Source: Deltaproteobacteria bacterium
GTDB lineage: Bacteria; Myxococcota_A; Polyangia; JAAYKL01
Assembly: GCA_016936575.1 (NCBI GenBank)
Contig: JAFGXQ010000087.1
Location: forward strand, 1 to 34,397
Length of the DNA stretch: 34,397 bases
Reading direction: 5' to 3'
Below the pieces are notes generated by a model that saw only the letters and a list, made by a program, of their open reading frames with translations, did no database searches and was not told where the DNA came from. The position numbers and the translations under genes were made by a program. Below, piece after piece: positions 16,932 to 25,861 of this stretch (position 1 is its first letter; every line of letters starts with the position of its first letter).

Positions 16932-17269
16932 TCTTCATCGCCCCATTTCCAGCCCTGCTTCCCGGTTGTCTGCTTTCTGATGCGCCTCGGTAATGAATTG
17001 GATTTTTCAAGGGCCATCATCGGCGAACGTTCCGCCTTTGGAAAAAGCCCTTCGAGTCTGTCGCCAAGCCCCATTGACTGCATTACCTTTATCAACGTTG
17101 ATACCTGGGTATCATGGCCAGCCTCAATCCTTTCCACTGTCCGTTTACCTACCCCGCATCTGGAAGCCAATTCCTGCTGGGTTATTCCGATTTCCCGACG
17201 GCGCCATTCCACCCGCCTGCCCAATTCCTGAAGCACCGCTGCCGGCGTGATATAGTTGTCAATTTGCAT
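16928..17269 (-). CDS. hipB: HipB-type antitoxin (XRE helix-turn-helix)
   Basis: Protein of 113 residues. The ATG at 17269 has AGGAG 5 nt upstream and is preferred over the longer frame to 17317, which runs into the operator. An XRE/Cro helix-turn-helix (about 17-70) reads REIGITQQELASRCGVGKRT. The C-terminal tail is basic and probably contacts HipA. In the HipBA family the antitoxin neutralises the kinase and represses the operon by binding a promoter operator; the inverted repeat directly upstream (17284-17342) fits this. Confidence 0.92.
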   Translation of the reverse strand: MQIDNYITPAAVLQELGRRVEWRRREIGITQQELASRCGVGKRTVERIEAGHDTQVSTLIKVMQSMGLGDRLEGLFPKAERSPMMALEKSNSLPRRIRKQTTGKQGWKWGDEE

Positions 17270-17283
17270 TACCACTCCTTTTG

Positions 17284-17342
17284 TTCGTAATATAAGGCGA
17301 ATTATGCTGTTAATCAATCATTTAATCGCCATATATTACGAA
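17284..17342 (-). promoter_or_regulatory. Inverted-repeat operator upstream of hipB
   Basis: Two 17-nt arms, 17284-17300 and 17326-17342, are reverse complements at 16 of 17 positions, each containing TTCGTAATAT on its outer side and GGCGA on its inner side, with 25 nt between them. Paired operator half-sites upstream of hipBA are a known autoregulation arrangement. Confidence 0.75.
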
Positions 17343-17449
17343 TTAAATTCTATATGCTGACAACTGTGAAGACAACCGGGACGTCACCGATTAGATTTAA
17401 GAAGAAAGTTTGGTGCCGATATATATTGTACCGTAGGGAGATTCAATGC

Positions 17450-17595
17450 CTGGTGGAGATTGTCGATGATCTGATGTCCACCGACTATGTCATCAATTTT
17501 CAAAACAAAGGCGACGCAATCGGTGTTACTCACTAATGAAAAATGAAAATTTTTATAAACTATATCTTATTTTTCTTGATACCTATTTTACAAAA
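17450..17595 (+). pseudogene. Remnant of metalloprotease 3' end joined to FGE-like 5' end
   Basis: The sequence reproduces the junction at about 12927-13065: the encoded VDDLMSTDYVINFQNKGDAIGVTH matches the last residues of the metalloprotease (shown as landmarks), a stop follows, and then TGAAAATTTTTATA plus a CTTGATACCTAT-containing signal-peptide segment resembling the start of FGE-like lipoprotein 1. Homology ends abruptly on both sides, and short spacer differences and shifted starts show decay. It is a piece of a second copy of the operon. Confidence 0.8.
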
Positions 17596-17680
17596 TTCCC
17601 AGCCTCCCGACTAAAAAAGTGTGTCGACAGGAATTTTAAAAGGATTTCATATGAACCCAACATTGTCACTTTTAGCACTT

Positions 17681-17803
17681 ATACGGTGCATGAAATAGGT
17701 CTCGGGAAAACCCGGGATGGGAACGTATTTTTCACACCGGATTCCGGCCGATGTAATGTCTTTCTGGATGAAGAAATTGGCGCTGCTTCCATGCGACGAC
17801 TGA
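17681..17803 (+). pseudogene. 3' remnant of STN/PilP-like gene
   Basis: The end of the gene at 9391 (about 10321-10431) recurs here: the GGATTCCGGCCGATGT block, the TTGGCGCTGCT block and CGACTGA are shared. The block is 2 nt shorter between GGATTCC and the TGA than in the intact gene, so the stop is out of the ancestral frame. It lies on the far side of hipBA from the 5' fragment at 15376. No full reading frame remains. Confidence 0.75.
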
Positions 17804-17849
17804 GTCGTTGGGCAGCAGAAACAATCGGAAACAATCCTTGATTCCTCTT

Positions 17850-18623
17850 TCAATCTGATACGATCAACAGCTCCACGTTCGAGATGCAATAGTGAAAAGA
17901 TTGGTTGGAATCGAGTTCGTTGTTCACCTGAAACTGCGCCAGGCGAAGCTCTTCCAGGTGGAGCCCGTCGGCATTGTCGTGGAGGGCGGCGTTGTCGAAG
18001 AATAGGTCTATTCGGCCGGTTTCGTTCAACGTGAATTCGAAATACGTGATATCATCATTGCCCAGAAAATAGGCAAACAGCGGCGCATTCGGGATATCGG
18101 TTGTCAATTCGAAAGAAATGCCCACAAGGATGCTGTCGAAATTCGCAACAAACGGGCATTCCGAAGCGGTGTACATTTCGTATGCGTTGTCGTCCTGAGC
18201 GCCGGCATAGCAGAGAGAAATGCCGATTGCGGCCCATGGGGTATAGGAGTCGCTGACGCTCAGTTCTCCGTCTGCGCATATGGTGCTGTTGGTTTCAGAT
18301 ATGTTCAGCGTAGTTTCGTTATCTGATGAATGATACCAGAGGCCCTGGGCGCCGATGCTGTTGGATTCCGGCGGGATAAACAGGTAGTCGATGTCAGAGC
18401 CGCTGGGAACCACGAACGGGATGCGCTTGATGGACAAGCTACTGTTACTATCGGTGGATTGAGATGAATCGCTGGTGTCAATGTCCATTGTATCGGTGCT
18501 GGAATCCGGCGATTCATACGGCTCGCCGTACGGTGAAATGGAAGTTTCACCACATCCGAAAATCAGAACTGCTGAACAGAAGAGAAGGGTTGGTACGGAC
18601 GATTCCAAGCTTTGTGCTCCCAA
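17850..18623 (-). CDS. Lipoprotein of unknown function
   Basis: Protein of about 257 residues with a signal and lipobox IFGC, followed by a Ser/Thr/Asp-rich linker (about residues 28-62) and a beta-rich domain with Cys pairs at about 115-230 and an acidic, Asn-rich surface. The start is uncertain: TTG 18623, or TTG 18608 with GGGAG 9 nt upstream. No homologue is recognised; the layout (signal, disordered linker, compact domain) matches the other surface lipoproteins in this window. Its codon use resembles the non-accessory genes better than the mosaic region it adjoins. Confidence 0.65.
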   Translation of the reverse strand: MGAQSLESSVPTLLFCSAVLIFGCGETSISPYGEPYESPDSSTDTMDIDTSDSSQSTDSNSSLSIKRIPFVVPSGSDIDYLFIPPESNSIGAQGLWYHSSDNETTLNISETNSTICADGELSVSDSYTPWAAIGISLCYAGAQDDNAYEMYTASECPFVANFDSILVGISFELTTDIPNAPLFAYFLGNDDITYFEFTLNETGRIDLFFDNAALHDNADGLHLEELRLAQFQVNNELDSNQSFHYCISNVELLIVSD

Positions 18624-18797
18624 AAAATGTATTGTTGCAATGGGTCTGACGCTATTCTAACATCAAATGCGTTGAACCCCAGCGTTCTTTTTTTGCGGAA
18701 AAATTTACTTCATTGAAAAAAAATGGTCCGTTTTTAAAAAAATGGGTACTGGGCCGGAGAGATTCGAACGAAGCTATCAGGCTGAAGAGAGATACCG

Positions 18798-19397
18798 TTG
18801 CGCACCCTGCTATTTGGAAAAACACGAGAGTACACCAATCTCGAATTGATTGGCGCCATAGATGCGGGACATCCGGATGCCGCCCTTGAATTTCACCGTC
18901 GATATGGACAACGTATCAGTCGGTTGGTGTGGAGCCTTTTGGGCGCGGATTCCGAGCACGATGATATTGTGCAGACCGTCTTTGTGAACATTATAGAATC
19001 TATCGGGAATATTCGAGACCCGGAAAAACTGAGTGCCTGGGTGGACAGCGTGATTTTTCGGGTGGTACGCAAAGAATTGCGGCAGCGAAAGAAAAGGCGG
19101 CGGCTATCTGTGGTTGATGTTGATATTCAGAATCTGTCCGGCGCGCCGTCCGGCTCGGTGTCAATTGCCACCATGCGGTTTTATAAGGTATTGGACCGTA
19201 TGAACGCTCAGGACCGAATGGTTTTTATATTGAGATATTTGGAGAGACATTCCTGGGAGCAAATTGCCAAGGTGAGTGGGTTGTCCGTGTCTACGGTGAA
19301 GAGACGGGTGCAGCGTGCCAAATCCGCGTTTGAACGATTGGCAGAAAAAGATTTGTTGCTGATGTTGAACCTTGGAGGTCATCGAAATGCCGTTTAG
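18798..19397 (+). CDS. ECF-type RNA polymerase sigma factor
   Basis: Sigma factor of 199 residues starting at TTG 18798. Region 2 (about 20-95) includes DDIVQTVFVNIIESI and AWVDSVIFRVVRKEL; region 4 (about 135-190) is the helix-turn-helix SWEQIAKVSGLSVSTVKRRVQRA. The TTG start fits the conserved N-terminus better than later codons; a GAAGAG purine run lies upstream. The stop overlaps the FecR-like gene by 11 nt, which makes that gene the likely regulator of this sigma factor and the barrel gene a likely partner. Confidence 0.88.
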   Translation: MRTLLFGKTREYTNLELIGAIDAGHPDAALEFHRRYGQRISRLVWSLLGADSEHDDIVQTVFVNIIESIGNIRDPEKLSAWVDSVIFRVVRKELRQRKKRRRLSVVDVDIQNLSGAPSGSVSIATMRFYKVLDRMNAQDRMVFILRYLERHSWEQIAKVSGLSVSTVKRRVQRAKSAFERLAEKDLLLMLNLGGHRNAV

Positions 19398-20691
19398 TGA
19401 ACAAGAATATGAGCAAATGGCAACCACGGTACGTCAGGGCCTGGGTACCTGCGACGATGATGCCACCATGGAGCGGCATGCGCAACTGATGGTGGAAGCG
19501 CTGTCGGCTCGTCGCAAGCGCAAATTCAAGAACGGATTTGTTCCGGCGGCAGCGGCGGCTGTGCTTGTAATCGGATTGGTGGGCGTGTGGATGGCGGGAA
19601 GCAATAATGAACAGCTTATTTTTCATGTGAACGGAACGGCGAAAGCGGGTGAAGCGGGCGATTGGATCTCAGCGAACGCGTTTGATGCCGCGGTAATTCG
19701 ATTTGATCAGGGAAGTGAAATTCATCTCCAACGAGAAAGCGCGGTTCGGGTGGTTGAGCATTCGAAAGAGGCAGTGAACATTGAATTGGCCAGAGGAAGT
19801 CTCACCGCAGATATTCACGGCAACGGAAAAACCCAGTGGAAAATTTCGGTGGGGCCCTATCAAGTCGTTGTACTGGGTACCGTTTTTTCGGTAGACTGGA
19901 ACGAGAAGCAGAATGAAGTATCGGTTCAGGTGACCAGAGGCTTGGTTTTTGTTCAGGGCGGGCATCTATCGAGTCACGGCATTCACGTGCCGAAGGGGAA
20001 TATCGTCGTAGTCAATGGCGACCGGGGAACGGTATCTCTGGGTAAGTTGACCAGATCGAAGGTAGACAATGTGCCGGTTGCGACATCGGCAGGTGAAGAC
20101 GGCATGAAGAAGTCGGATGTGTCAGCTGTTTTCACAGAATCGTCGCAACTGTTGGCGTCTGACGATTCTCACTCCGGCGGTTCTATTGAGTTGGACAAGT
20201 CGAATGAAAAAGTGGTGCGGGATGAAAACTGGAGTTGGAAAAAATATTATCACGAAGAAAATTTCGAAGTGGCCATGCAGATGGCCAAGAAACGCGGTAT
20301 CGATAAAATCAGGGTGAGCGCTTCTTTGTCGGAGCTTTGGGCCTTGGCTGAAATCACGCGTCATTTGGGAGATTATGCGATTCAGAATCAAGTTCTCACA
20401 AGCATACGGAAACGATTTCCGACATCGCCCAAAGCGAAGGTTGCCGCGTATCTCATTGGCCAATCAATGATGGCCGAAGCGCCGTTGAACCTTCAGGCGG
20501 CCAGGTGGTTTGAAACATACCTCAGTGAATCCGCGTCGGGTTCCATGGAACAGGAAGCGTATAATCGATTGATGATTTTGTATGATAGAACAGGGAAACG
20601 AGTGGAAGCGCGACATGCGGCGGAACGATATATTCAGAAGTATCCGAGCGGGTTGTACAATTCTCGTGCCCGGCAGTTGCTTGAAAAGTGA
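19387..20691 (+). CDS. FecR-domain membrane protein, probable anti-sigma factor
   Basis: Protein of 434 residues. The ATG at 19387 has GGAGG 8 nt upstream. A cytoplasmic N-terminus (about 1-46) with basic residues leads to one membrane segment (VPAAAAAVLVIGLVGVWM, about 47-66), then a FecR-like domain (about 75-190) with IRFDQGSEIHLQRESAVRV and an LGTVFSV strand. The C-terminal 150 residues are helical with a TPR-like pattern (AYNRLMILYDRTGKR), probably protein-binding. FecR proteins relay a signal from outside to an ECF sigma factor; here the operon has sigma factor, FecR-like and barrel genes. It is coupled at both ends, with GTGA at its stop. Confidence 0.8.
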   Translation: MPFSEQEYEQMATTVRQGLGTCDDDATMERHAQLMVEALSARRKRKFKNGFVPAAAAAVLVIGLVGVWMAGSNNEQLIFHVNGTAKAGEAGDWISANAFDAAVIRFDQGSEIHLQRESAVRVVEHSKEAVNIELARGSLTADIHGNGKTQWKISVGPYQVVVLGTVFSVDWNEKQNEVSVQVTRGLVFVQGGHLSSHGIHVPKGNIVVVNGDRGTVSLGKLTRSKVDNVPVATSAGEDGMKKSDVSAVFTESSQLLASDDSHSGGSIELDKSNEKVVRDENWSWKKYYHEENFEVAMQMAKKRGIDKIRVSASLSELWALAEITRHLGDYAIQNQVLTSIRKRFPTSPKAKVAAYLIGQSMMAEAPLNLQAARWFETYLSESASGSMEQEAYNRLMILYDRTGKRVEARHAAERYIQKYPSGLYNSRARQLLEK

Positions 20692-21743
20692 ATTCGATAA
20701 ATAGTAAACAAATATTCGGACTGACTGTCGGATTGCTGGCAACGTTGTTCGCGGTGTTGTCATACGCTGACGACTCCAATCGAACGGTGACGATTGTTTC
20801 AGGGACAGCTGAATGTGAAGCAGGTTGTGACTCACGTCGGTGGCCGGATGTTGAAAAGGCACTTCAGCGGGAACTGGAAAAAGTCAGTTTTGTGGTGCAT
20901 CTGGCGGATCATTGGCGAAATGAAACCGGTGACACGTTCAAATCTGGGAGAACATTCAGGGCGGATGTGCGTGCGGTCAAAAACCCGCAAACGCAGGAAG
21001 CGACCATCGAGGTTCGTTTTTACACCGGTGTGCAACTGCCGCGAACCGTGGTTCTTCGACACCTTGACACTTAGACTCAGGAAGCTCCGATTGTGGCAGC
21101 GCTGCGCGTGATGGAATTGATTCAAAGTGAAGAAGCGCAATTTCGCGACTCGTCGTTGCATGTGCCCACGATTGAAGTTCACAGAGAAAATAGACAAACG
21201 TCGCCTCAAAACGATACGGTTCCCTCTCCCCGCTGGGGAATCGGCGTCGGCTTTGGAACCGTTATCCCGTTTAACGTCAATGCGTATCGCGCCGGTCCTT
21301 CTTTACTGGGCACAATATATTTCAAGCGACTCCTTTTCACAGAACTGAGTGTACGCATGGGATTTTTCGGCAATCCGATTTCCGCGGCGGGGCATTCAGT
21401 GAGTCTTCATGTTGTCAATGTTCGAGTATTGGGCGGAATTCGGTTTCGCTCGAAAATGAAGCTGCAGCCGCAGTTCGGCGTATTCGGCGGATGGCTTCAC
21501 ATCGTTGTGCAGGGAGACAATCACGACGCCACACGGCCGGCGCAGTCAGACAACTCAGATGCATTTCAGATTGGGGTGGAAACGGGTTTGCGCATGAGGA
21601 TTTCAAGCTTGTTTTATGGTGTCATGACAACTGGAGTCGCGTTGGTCACACCCAAAACCAATATTGAAATTGACGATGCGGTGGTGGCTTCAATCGGCAG
21701 CGTGATGATGGATTGTTCGGTGTCGCTGCAAATTATTTTTTAG
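20688..21743 (+). pseudogene. Outer-membrane barrel gene interrupted by an in-frame TAG
   Basis: Read as one frame from GTG 20688 this is 352 codons with a single TAG at 21072-21074. The first 128 residues have a signal peptide (LTVGLLATLFAVLSYA) and a small periplasmic domain (TVTIVSGTAECEAGC, then VEKALQRELEKVSFVV). The second part, after the TAG, starts THR-GLN-GLU-ALA-PRO and is barrel-like, with alternating hydrophobic strands, many glycines and a C-terminal Phe (QIIF). The frames before and after the stop are the same, so one base change explains the break; a restart at GTG 21093 is possible. TAG ends several intact genes here, so recoding is unlikely. GTGA overlap with the FecR-like gene places it in that operon. 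Confidence 0.75.
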
Positions 21744-21829
21744 CTCTCATTTTTTTGGTCTGTTTTTCATTTTTTGGGTACTGGAGGCGAAATCAAAAAG
21801 GGGTTCCCCTTGCGCCGAAAGGAAGAGAA

Positions 21830-23395
21830 ATGAAATTCTTAAGTTTTTTAATCGGTTTCGTTTTTATTTGGGTAAGCATGTTTGCCGGCTGTTCTGAAAG
21901 CGAATCCAATGATTTGGATTCGGAATTTAGTGATGGGGACAGTGATACAGATGGTGACAGTGATTCTGATACCGATACCGATAGTGATAGCGATACGGAT
22001 AGTGACACCGATAGCGACAGCGATGGCGACACGGATTCAGATACCGATTCCGACACGGACAGCGATACGGACAGTGACAGTGATACAGACAGTGACTCCG
22101 ATACCGATAGCGACAGCGATGCAGATAGTGACAGCGATAGCGATGCCGATACCGATAGTGATACGGATAGCGACAGCGATGCCGACAGTGATTCTGATAC
22201 GGATACCGAATGTACGGATATTCCTCCGGATGACCAATATACCTGTGCGGAACAGGTCTCGTGGGGAAAATGCGGAGAAGTCTGGATGATCGGATTCTGC
22301 ATGGAAAGCTGCGGCGTATGCACCGGTTCCGGAGACGGGGATACAGATTCCGATACGGATTCCGATACCGATGCGGACACAGATGCAGATACGGACAGCG
22401 ATACGGATTCGGATACGGATGCGGACACGGATGCGGACACGGATGCGGACACGGATAGCGATACGGATGCAGATACAGATGCGGACTCTGATTCAGATTC
22501 GGATTGCGGCGTTTTGCCGGTGAATCCGAATTCCACCGAAGCGGTGCGCAATGTGCTTTGCTATCTTCATGAAATGAAGGGAAACCATACGATTTCAGGG
22601 GCACAGGATTGCAGTTGGAGTAACCCGGGAGATATTGAATACATCAATTCGGCCACCGGAAAATACCCCGCGATTATCGGGGGCGACTTTCTGTACAACG
22701 ATGCGGTGGAACAGGCCGTGTCGTATTGGCAGCAGGGAGGGTTGTCGATGATACGGTACCATATGGGAATTCCCAATGGCGCTGACAGCTATGAATCCTC
22801 AATGTCAAGCACTGATATGAACGCGGTGATTACGGAAGGAACAAACGAATATAACGGATTCATCGATCGGTTGGATCACGCGGCGTCTAAGTGTGAGCAA
22901 ATCGCAGCATCCGGCGCTCCCATCATATTGGCACTGTTTCACGAAACGCAACCGAACGGATGGTTTTGGTGGAGTAAGGGTACCGGAGACCAGTTCAGAC
23001 AATTGTGGGATATCGCGTTCGAATATTTCAGCAATCGCGGTATTAACAATGTGATTTGGATGATGCCGTTCAGCGGGTCTCCCAATTCTTCATACTTCCC
23101 GGGGTTGGATAAAGTCGATTTCGCAGGGTCAGATACGTACGGCAGCGGCCAACCGTTCGGCGGCATGTACGACAATACCGTAAGTGCGGTGGGCAGCAGC
23201 ACGCTGCCGCTGTCACTACATAAAACCGGCATCATTCCCGACCCTGCGGCGATGTTCAATAACAACGAAGCGCCCTGGGTGCTGTTCAGTACGTGGTGTG
23301 ATACCTGGCTGAGAGACAACCCCATCTCTGATATTCAGCGCACTTATGACAGCCCGTATACCATTACGCGCGACGAATTGCCGAGCTTCAATTGA
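21830..23395 (+). CDS. GH26-like lipoprotein with ShKT domain and SD linkers
   Basis: Protein of 521 residues. ATG 21830 is preceded by AAGGAAGAGAA and gives a lipobox FAGC; the longer frame lies in the upstream gene. Order: SD linker (about 31-127), six-Cys ShKT-like domain (C128-C164, ending C-x3-C-x2-C), second SD linker (about 168-222), and a GH26-like beta/alpha barrel (about 225-515). Landmarks are HTISGAQ, IIGGDF, the acid/base Glu E372 in [20 protein letters not shown], and [13 protein letters not shown]26 enzymes cut mannans. In the region where the nucleophile Glu is expected (as in L-x-E-x-G-x-I-P-D-P) this protein has [10 protein letters not shown], with K465, so activity is doubtful. 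ShKT may anchor or bind carbohydrate or protein. Confidence 0.85.
   Translation: MKFLSFLIGFVFIWVSMFAGCSESESNDLDSEFSDGDSDTDGDSDSDTDTDSDSDTDSDTDSDSDGDTDSDTDSDTDSDTDSDSDTDSDSDTDSDSDADSDSDSDADTDSDTDSDSDADSDSDTDTECTDIPPDDQYTCAEQVSWGKCGEVWMIGFCMESCGVCTGSGDGDTDSDTDSDTDADTDADTDSDTDSDTDADTDADTDADTDSDTDADTDADSDSDSDCGVLPVNPNSTEAVRNVLCYLHEMKGNHTISGAQDCSWSNPGDIEYINSATGKYPAIIGGDFLYNDAVEQAVSYWQQGGLSMIRYHMGIPNGADSYESSMSSTDMNAVITEGTNEYNGFIDRLDHAASKCEQIAASGAPIILALFHETQPNGWFWWSKGTGDQFRQLWDIAFEYFSNRGINNVIWMMPFSGSPNSSYFPGLDKVDFAGSDTYGSGQPFGGMYDNTVSAVGSSTLPLSLHKTGIIPDPAAMFNNNEAPWVLFSTWCDTWLRDNPISDIQRTYDSPYTITRDELPSFN
21930..22505 (+). repeat. Two Asp-Ser/Asp-Thr coding repeat blocks flanking ShKT
   Basis: GAY-AGY/GAY-ACN repeats fill about 21930-22210 and again 22336-22505, separated by the six-Cys domain. 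Codon choice is mixed at third positions, so length change is more likely by recombination than by simple slippage. Confidence 0.85.
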
Positions 23396-23421
23396 GATGT
23401 GTTTGAAGAGGAAAAAACAGG

Positions 23422-23949
23422 ATGTCTCCAGAGAATAAAAAAAGAATGATTTTTTTGGTGTTGAGCGGCGTCATCGTTGCGTGCGTCGGTACCCTGTGGC
23501 TGGGCATGGCGGGCCGAACAGCCGATGAGCAGAGCAGTTCGACGGTAGCGTCGAAAAGTGTTCCTCCGGAACAGAAAAATTCAGCGTCGCCCATGCCGGC
23601 GCGGGAACCGGACTCGGCCCCGAAGAGGTTATCGACGGATGGTCATGATGGGGTGGATTCGAACGACGCGCAGAAAGTGATCGAACAGGCGCGGTTTATG
23701 GACAATCTGCGAAAGACATGGCCGAAGCAGCCGGGTCAAATTCTACCGCTGGCATTGCAGGGGGAACAGTTGTTCGCGGATACCCCGTTGGCCTCGGAGT
23801 GTGCCTGGATTGCGGTGCGCTGTCTCATAGAGATGGGACGTTTCCCCGATGCACGCGAAAAATCCCGAAAGATGGTGGAACAGTACCCGGATTCGGACTG
23901 GACAATGGATGTGAAGCGACACCTGCTCACCCATCCGCTCGATTCCTGA
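23422..23949 (+). CDS. Membrane-anchored protein with TPR-like C-terminus
   Basis: Protein of 175 residues. A single N-terminal membrane segment (about 9-28, FLVLSGVIVACVGTLWLGMAG) is followed by a low-complexity Ser/Pro/Glu linker (about 32-75) and a helical C-terminal part (about 85-165) with CAWIAVRCLIEMGRFPDAR and QYPDSDW, which looks like one or two TPR-type repeats. It lies 26 nt after the GH26-like gene in the same direction and may be cotranscribed. No enzyme motif is seen; the role is probably as a scaffold in the envelope, as inference. Confidence 0.6.
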   Translation: MSPENKKRMIFLVLSGVIVACVGTLWLGMAGRTADEQSSSTVASKSVPPEQKNSASPMPAREPDSAPKRLSTDGHDGVDSNDAQKVIEQARFMDNLRKTWPKQPGQILPLALQGEQLFADTPLASECAWIAVRCLIEMGRFPDAREKSRKMVEQYPDSDWTMDVKRHLLTHPLDS

Positions 23950-24020
23950 GCGATTCGCGGGCATACAACGTGGGCATACAAAATGTTGGGCTGCGGTAAA
24001 AAAGGTGATATGACTCGGCT

Positions 24021-24434
24021 ATGAGTTTGTATCGCGTACATCGAATGGTGAAGCTGCAAGATATTGATGCGGCGGGGATTGTGTTTTTTTCCAAATTTCT
24101 GGAGTACTGTCACGATGCCTACTTTGAGTTCATGATGAAACAGGGGATTGATCTGCCCACGTCAATCGCAACAGGAGAGTACATTCTGCCGCTGGTCCAC
24201 ACCGAAGCGGATTTCAAGGGACCGCTTAAGTTCGGTGATGAAATTGTGGTCGCCGTGGAGCGGGTGGTGAAGGGCACATCCAGCTACAGTGTGCACTATT
24301 CGGTGCACAAGGCGGCAAACAACTCTCTTTGCTGCACCGCCCAGACGGTACACGCCGCCATTTCGCGAACCACGTTCAAACCCCTCAAACAGGTTCCCCC
24401 CGAGATTGTCGCCGCTCTTCATATGAACCAGTGA
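24021..24434 (+). CDS. Hotdog-fold acyl-CoA thioesterase, possible DHNA-CoA hydrolase
   Basis: 4HBT-family protein of 137 residues. The active-site segment is DIDAAGIVFFSKFLEYCHDAY, with the catalytic Asp near residue 15, as in YbgC/FadM-type thioesterases. It faces menE across only 5 nt. In menaquinone synthesis a hotdog thioesterase (MenI/YdiI-type in several bacteria) hydrolyses 1,4-dihydroxy-2-naphthoyl-CoA after MenB, and no other such enzyme is in the cluster, so this role is suggested by context. A general acyl-CoA thioesterase remains possible. AAGGTGA is the only purine site upstream, about 13 nt before ATG. Confidence 0.75.
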   Translation: MSLYRVHRMVKLQDIDAAGIVFFSKFLEYCHDAYFEFMMKQGIDLPTSIATGEYILPLVHTEADFKGPLKFGDEIVVAVERVVKGTSSYSVHYSVHKAANNSLCCTAQTVHAAISRTTFKPLKQVPPEIVAALHMNQ

Positions 24435-24439
24435 TCCGG

Positions 24440-25861
24440 TTATTTCAGTACTGGCGAGAGGCGTGGGGTGGCGTTGGTAATCACCGCTGACCGGTCGATT
24501 TTGCCGTTGTGTAGTAACGGTATTTCTTCTTTCGAGAACACACAGAATAGTCGCGGTTTTTTAAACGGGGCAAGGGATTGCGCAATGTGGTGTTGCATCT
24601 CTTCGGTGTGAAAAAGTTCAAAATCCACGAACAGGGCTGCAGCGATTTGCGTGCCGTAGGTATCATGGGGTACTCCGAACACAACCGCTTCGATAACTCC
24701 GTCCATGCAACACAGGAGGCGTTCAATTTCTGCCGGGTGAACATTTTCTCCACCGGTGATGAGCACATCGTCTGCGCGTCCGACAATATGCAAACAATGA
24801 GCGTTGTCGAGGTATCCGATGTCCTGGGTTACCAGCGGTCCCGAAAGTGGAGGCGACCCCACATATGCGGTCATCAGCGAGCTGCCGCAGAGGGCGATTC
24901 GTCCGGTTTGCATGGGCGGCAGCGTGTTCTGTTGTGCATCCAAAATGTGAATTTTCATATTTGACAGAGGCATCAGTCCCGTCTCCATAACTGCGTTCGT
25001 CACCGGAGTCACACTGGTCGCCGCCTGGGAACAGCATTCCGTCATGCCGTAGGTTTCGTATACGTTCAGGCCCCGGTCACACCATTTCTTTCGAAGAGAA
25101 GGTGACGCCGCGGCACCGCCCAATAAAATGACCCGCAATCCGCTCAGGCGATTTTCTTCATCGGCGGCAATCAATCGTTCCAGCATGGCGGGAACCAGCG
25201 AAACCATGGTTACACCGTGTGTTTCTATCGACTCAAGGGTTGTCGTTTCTAAAAAGCGTTCATGTACAACCACACATTTTCCGGCCATCAGACATCGGGT
25301 GAGAATGGACAATCCCCCGACATGGCTGAGGGGCAGATTCAACAGCCAGCGGTCGGTCGGTAACCATTTCAGATGATCCGCACTGGCTACGGCCGATGCC
25401 TCAAACGCGCGATAGGAAAGTACGACACCCTTGGGTGCGCCTTCACTGCCCGAGGTGAACAGAATGCATGCGGGGTGGCGGCCTTCCGGGCATATGGGCG
25501 TATCAACGGATTGGACTGATGCAGTTGAATCAGACGATAGCCAGTTGTCAATTTCTAAACCGGAAAGCACATGCATGGGCATCTGTCTTGTGAGCGCGTC
25601 TCTCTCTGTAGCCGTCGCTCTGGGGTGAAAGGGGACAAACGGTCGGCCGGAAGCGAGAGCGGCGTAGATAAGTAGAATCGATGTCAGGTCGTTCGTGGCC
25701 GTGAATGCCACAGGCCGGTCGGGAGGCAGCGCAGCGAGATGCGGTACCAGCGCTTTACACAGATTCGCCAGTTGACGAAAGGTCAGGACCTTATTCTCGA
25801 CAATCAGCGCCGGCGCATCATCGTGGGTTTGCGCGGCATGAAAGATGGAAGGCGGTGTCAT
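24440..25861 (-). CDS. menE: o-Succinylbenzoate-CoA ligase
   Basis: AMP-forming acyl-CoA ligase of 473 residues that activates o-succinylbenzoate. Motifs are the phosphate loop LFTSGSEGAPKG, YGMTECCSQ, the hinge region GRADDVLITGGENVHPAEIE and the C-terminal catalytic Lys in LLHNGKIDRS. Length and order fit MenE. It overlaps menC by 4 nt (ATGA). Membership in a men operon makes the substrate assignment firm. Confidence 0.93.
   Translation of the reverse strand: MTPPSIFHAAQTHDDAPALIVENKVLTFRQLANLCKALVPHLAALPPDRPVAFTATNDLTSILLIYAALASGRPFVPFHPRATATERDALTRQMPMHVLSGLEIDNWLSSDSTASVQSVDTPICPEGRHPACILFTSGSEGAPKGVVLSYRAFEASAVASADHLKWLPTDRWLLNLPLSHVGGLSILTRCLMAGKCVVVHERFLETTTLESIETHGVTMVSLVPAMLERLIAADEENRLSGLRVILLGGAAASPSLRKKWCDRGLNVYETYGMTECCSQAATSVTPVTNAVMETGLMPLSNMKIHILDAQQNTLPPMQTGRIALCGSSLMTAYVGSPPLSGPLVTQDIGYLDNAHCLHIVGRADDVLITGGENVHPAEIERLLCCMDGVIEAVVFGVPHDTYGTQIAAALFVDFELFHTEEMQHHIAQSLAPFKKPRLFCVFSKEEIPLLHNGKIDRSAVITNATPRLSPVLK

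Noticed and set aside
17354..17841. Two short frames as real genes
   Set aside because: Their recognisable parts are fragments of the metalloprotease, FGE-like and STN/PilP-like genes in broken frames; listed as remnants.
18745..18775. Possible tRNA 3' fragment (GATTCGAAC, like a T-loop on the minus strand)
   Set aside because: The T-stem does not pair and no other tRNA arms are found, so neither a tRNA nor an attachment site is supported.
21072..21074. Amber readthrough or pyrrolysine at the TAG
   Set aside because: TAG ends several intact genes in this window and no recoding element is visible; a nonsense change or error is simpler.
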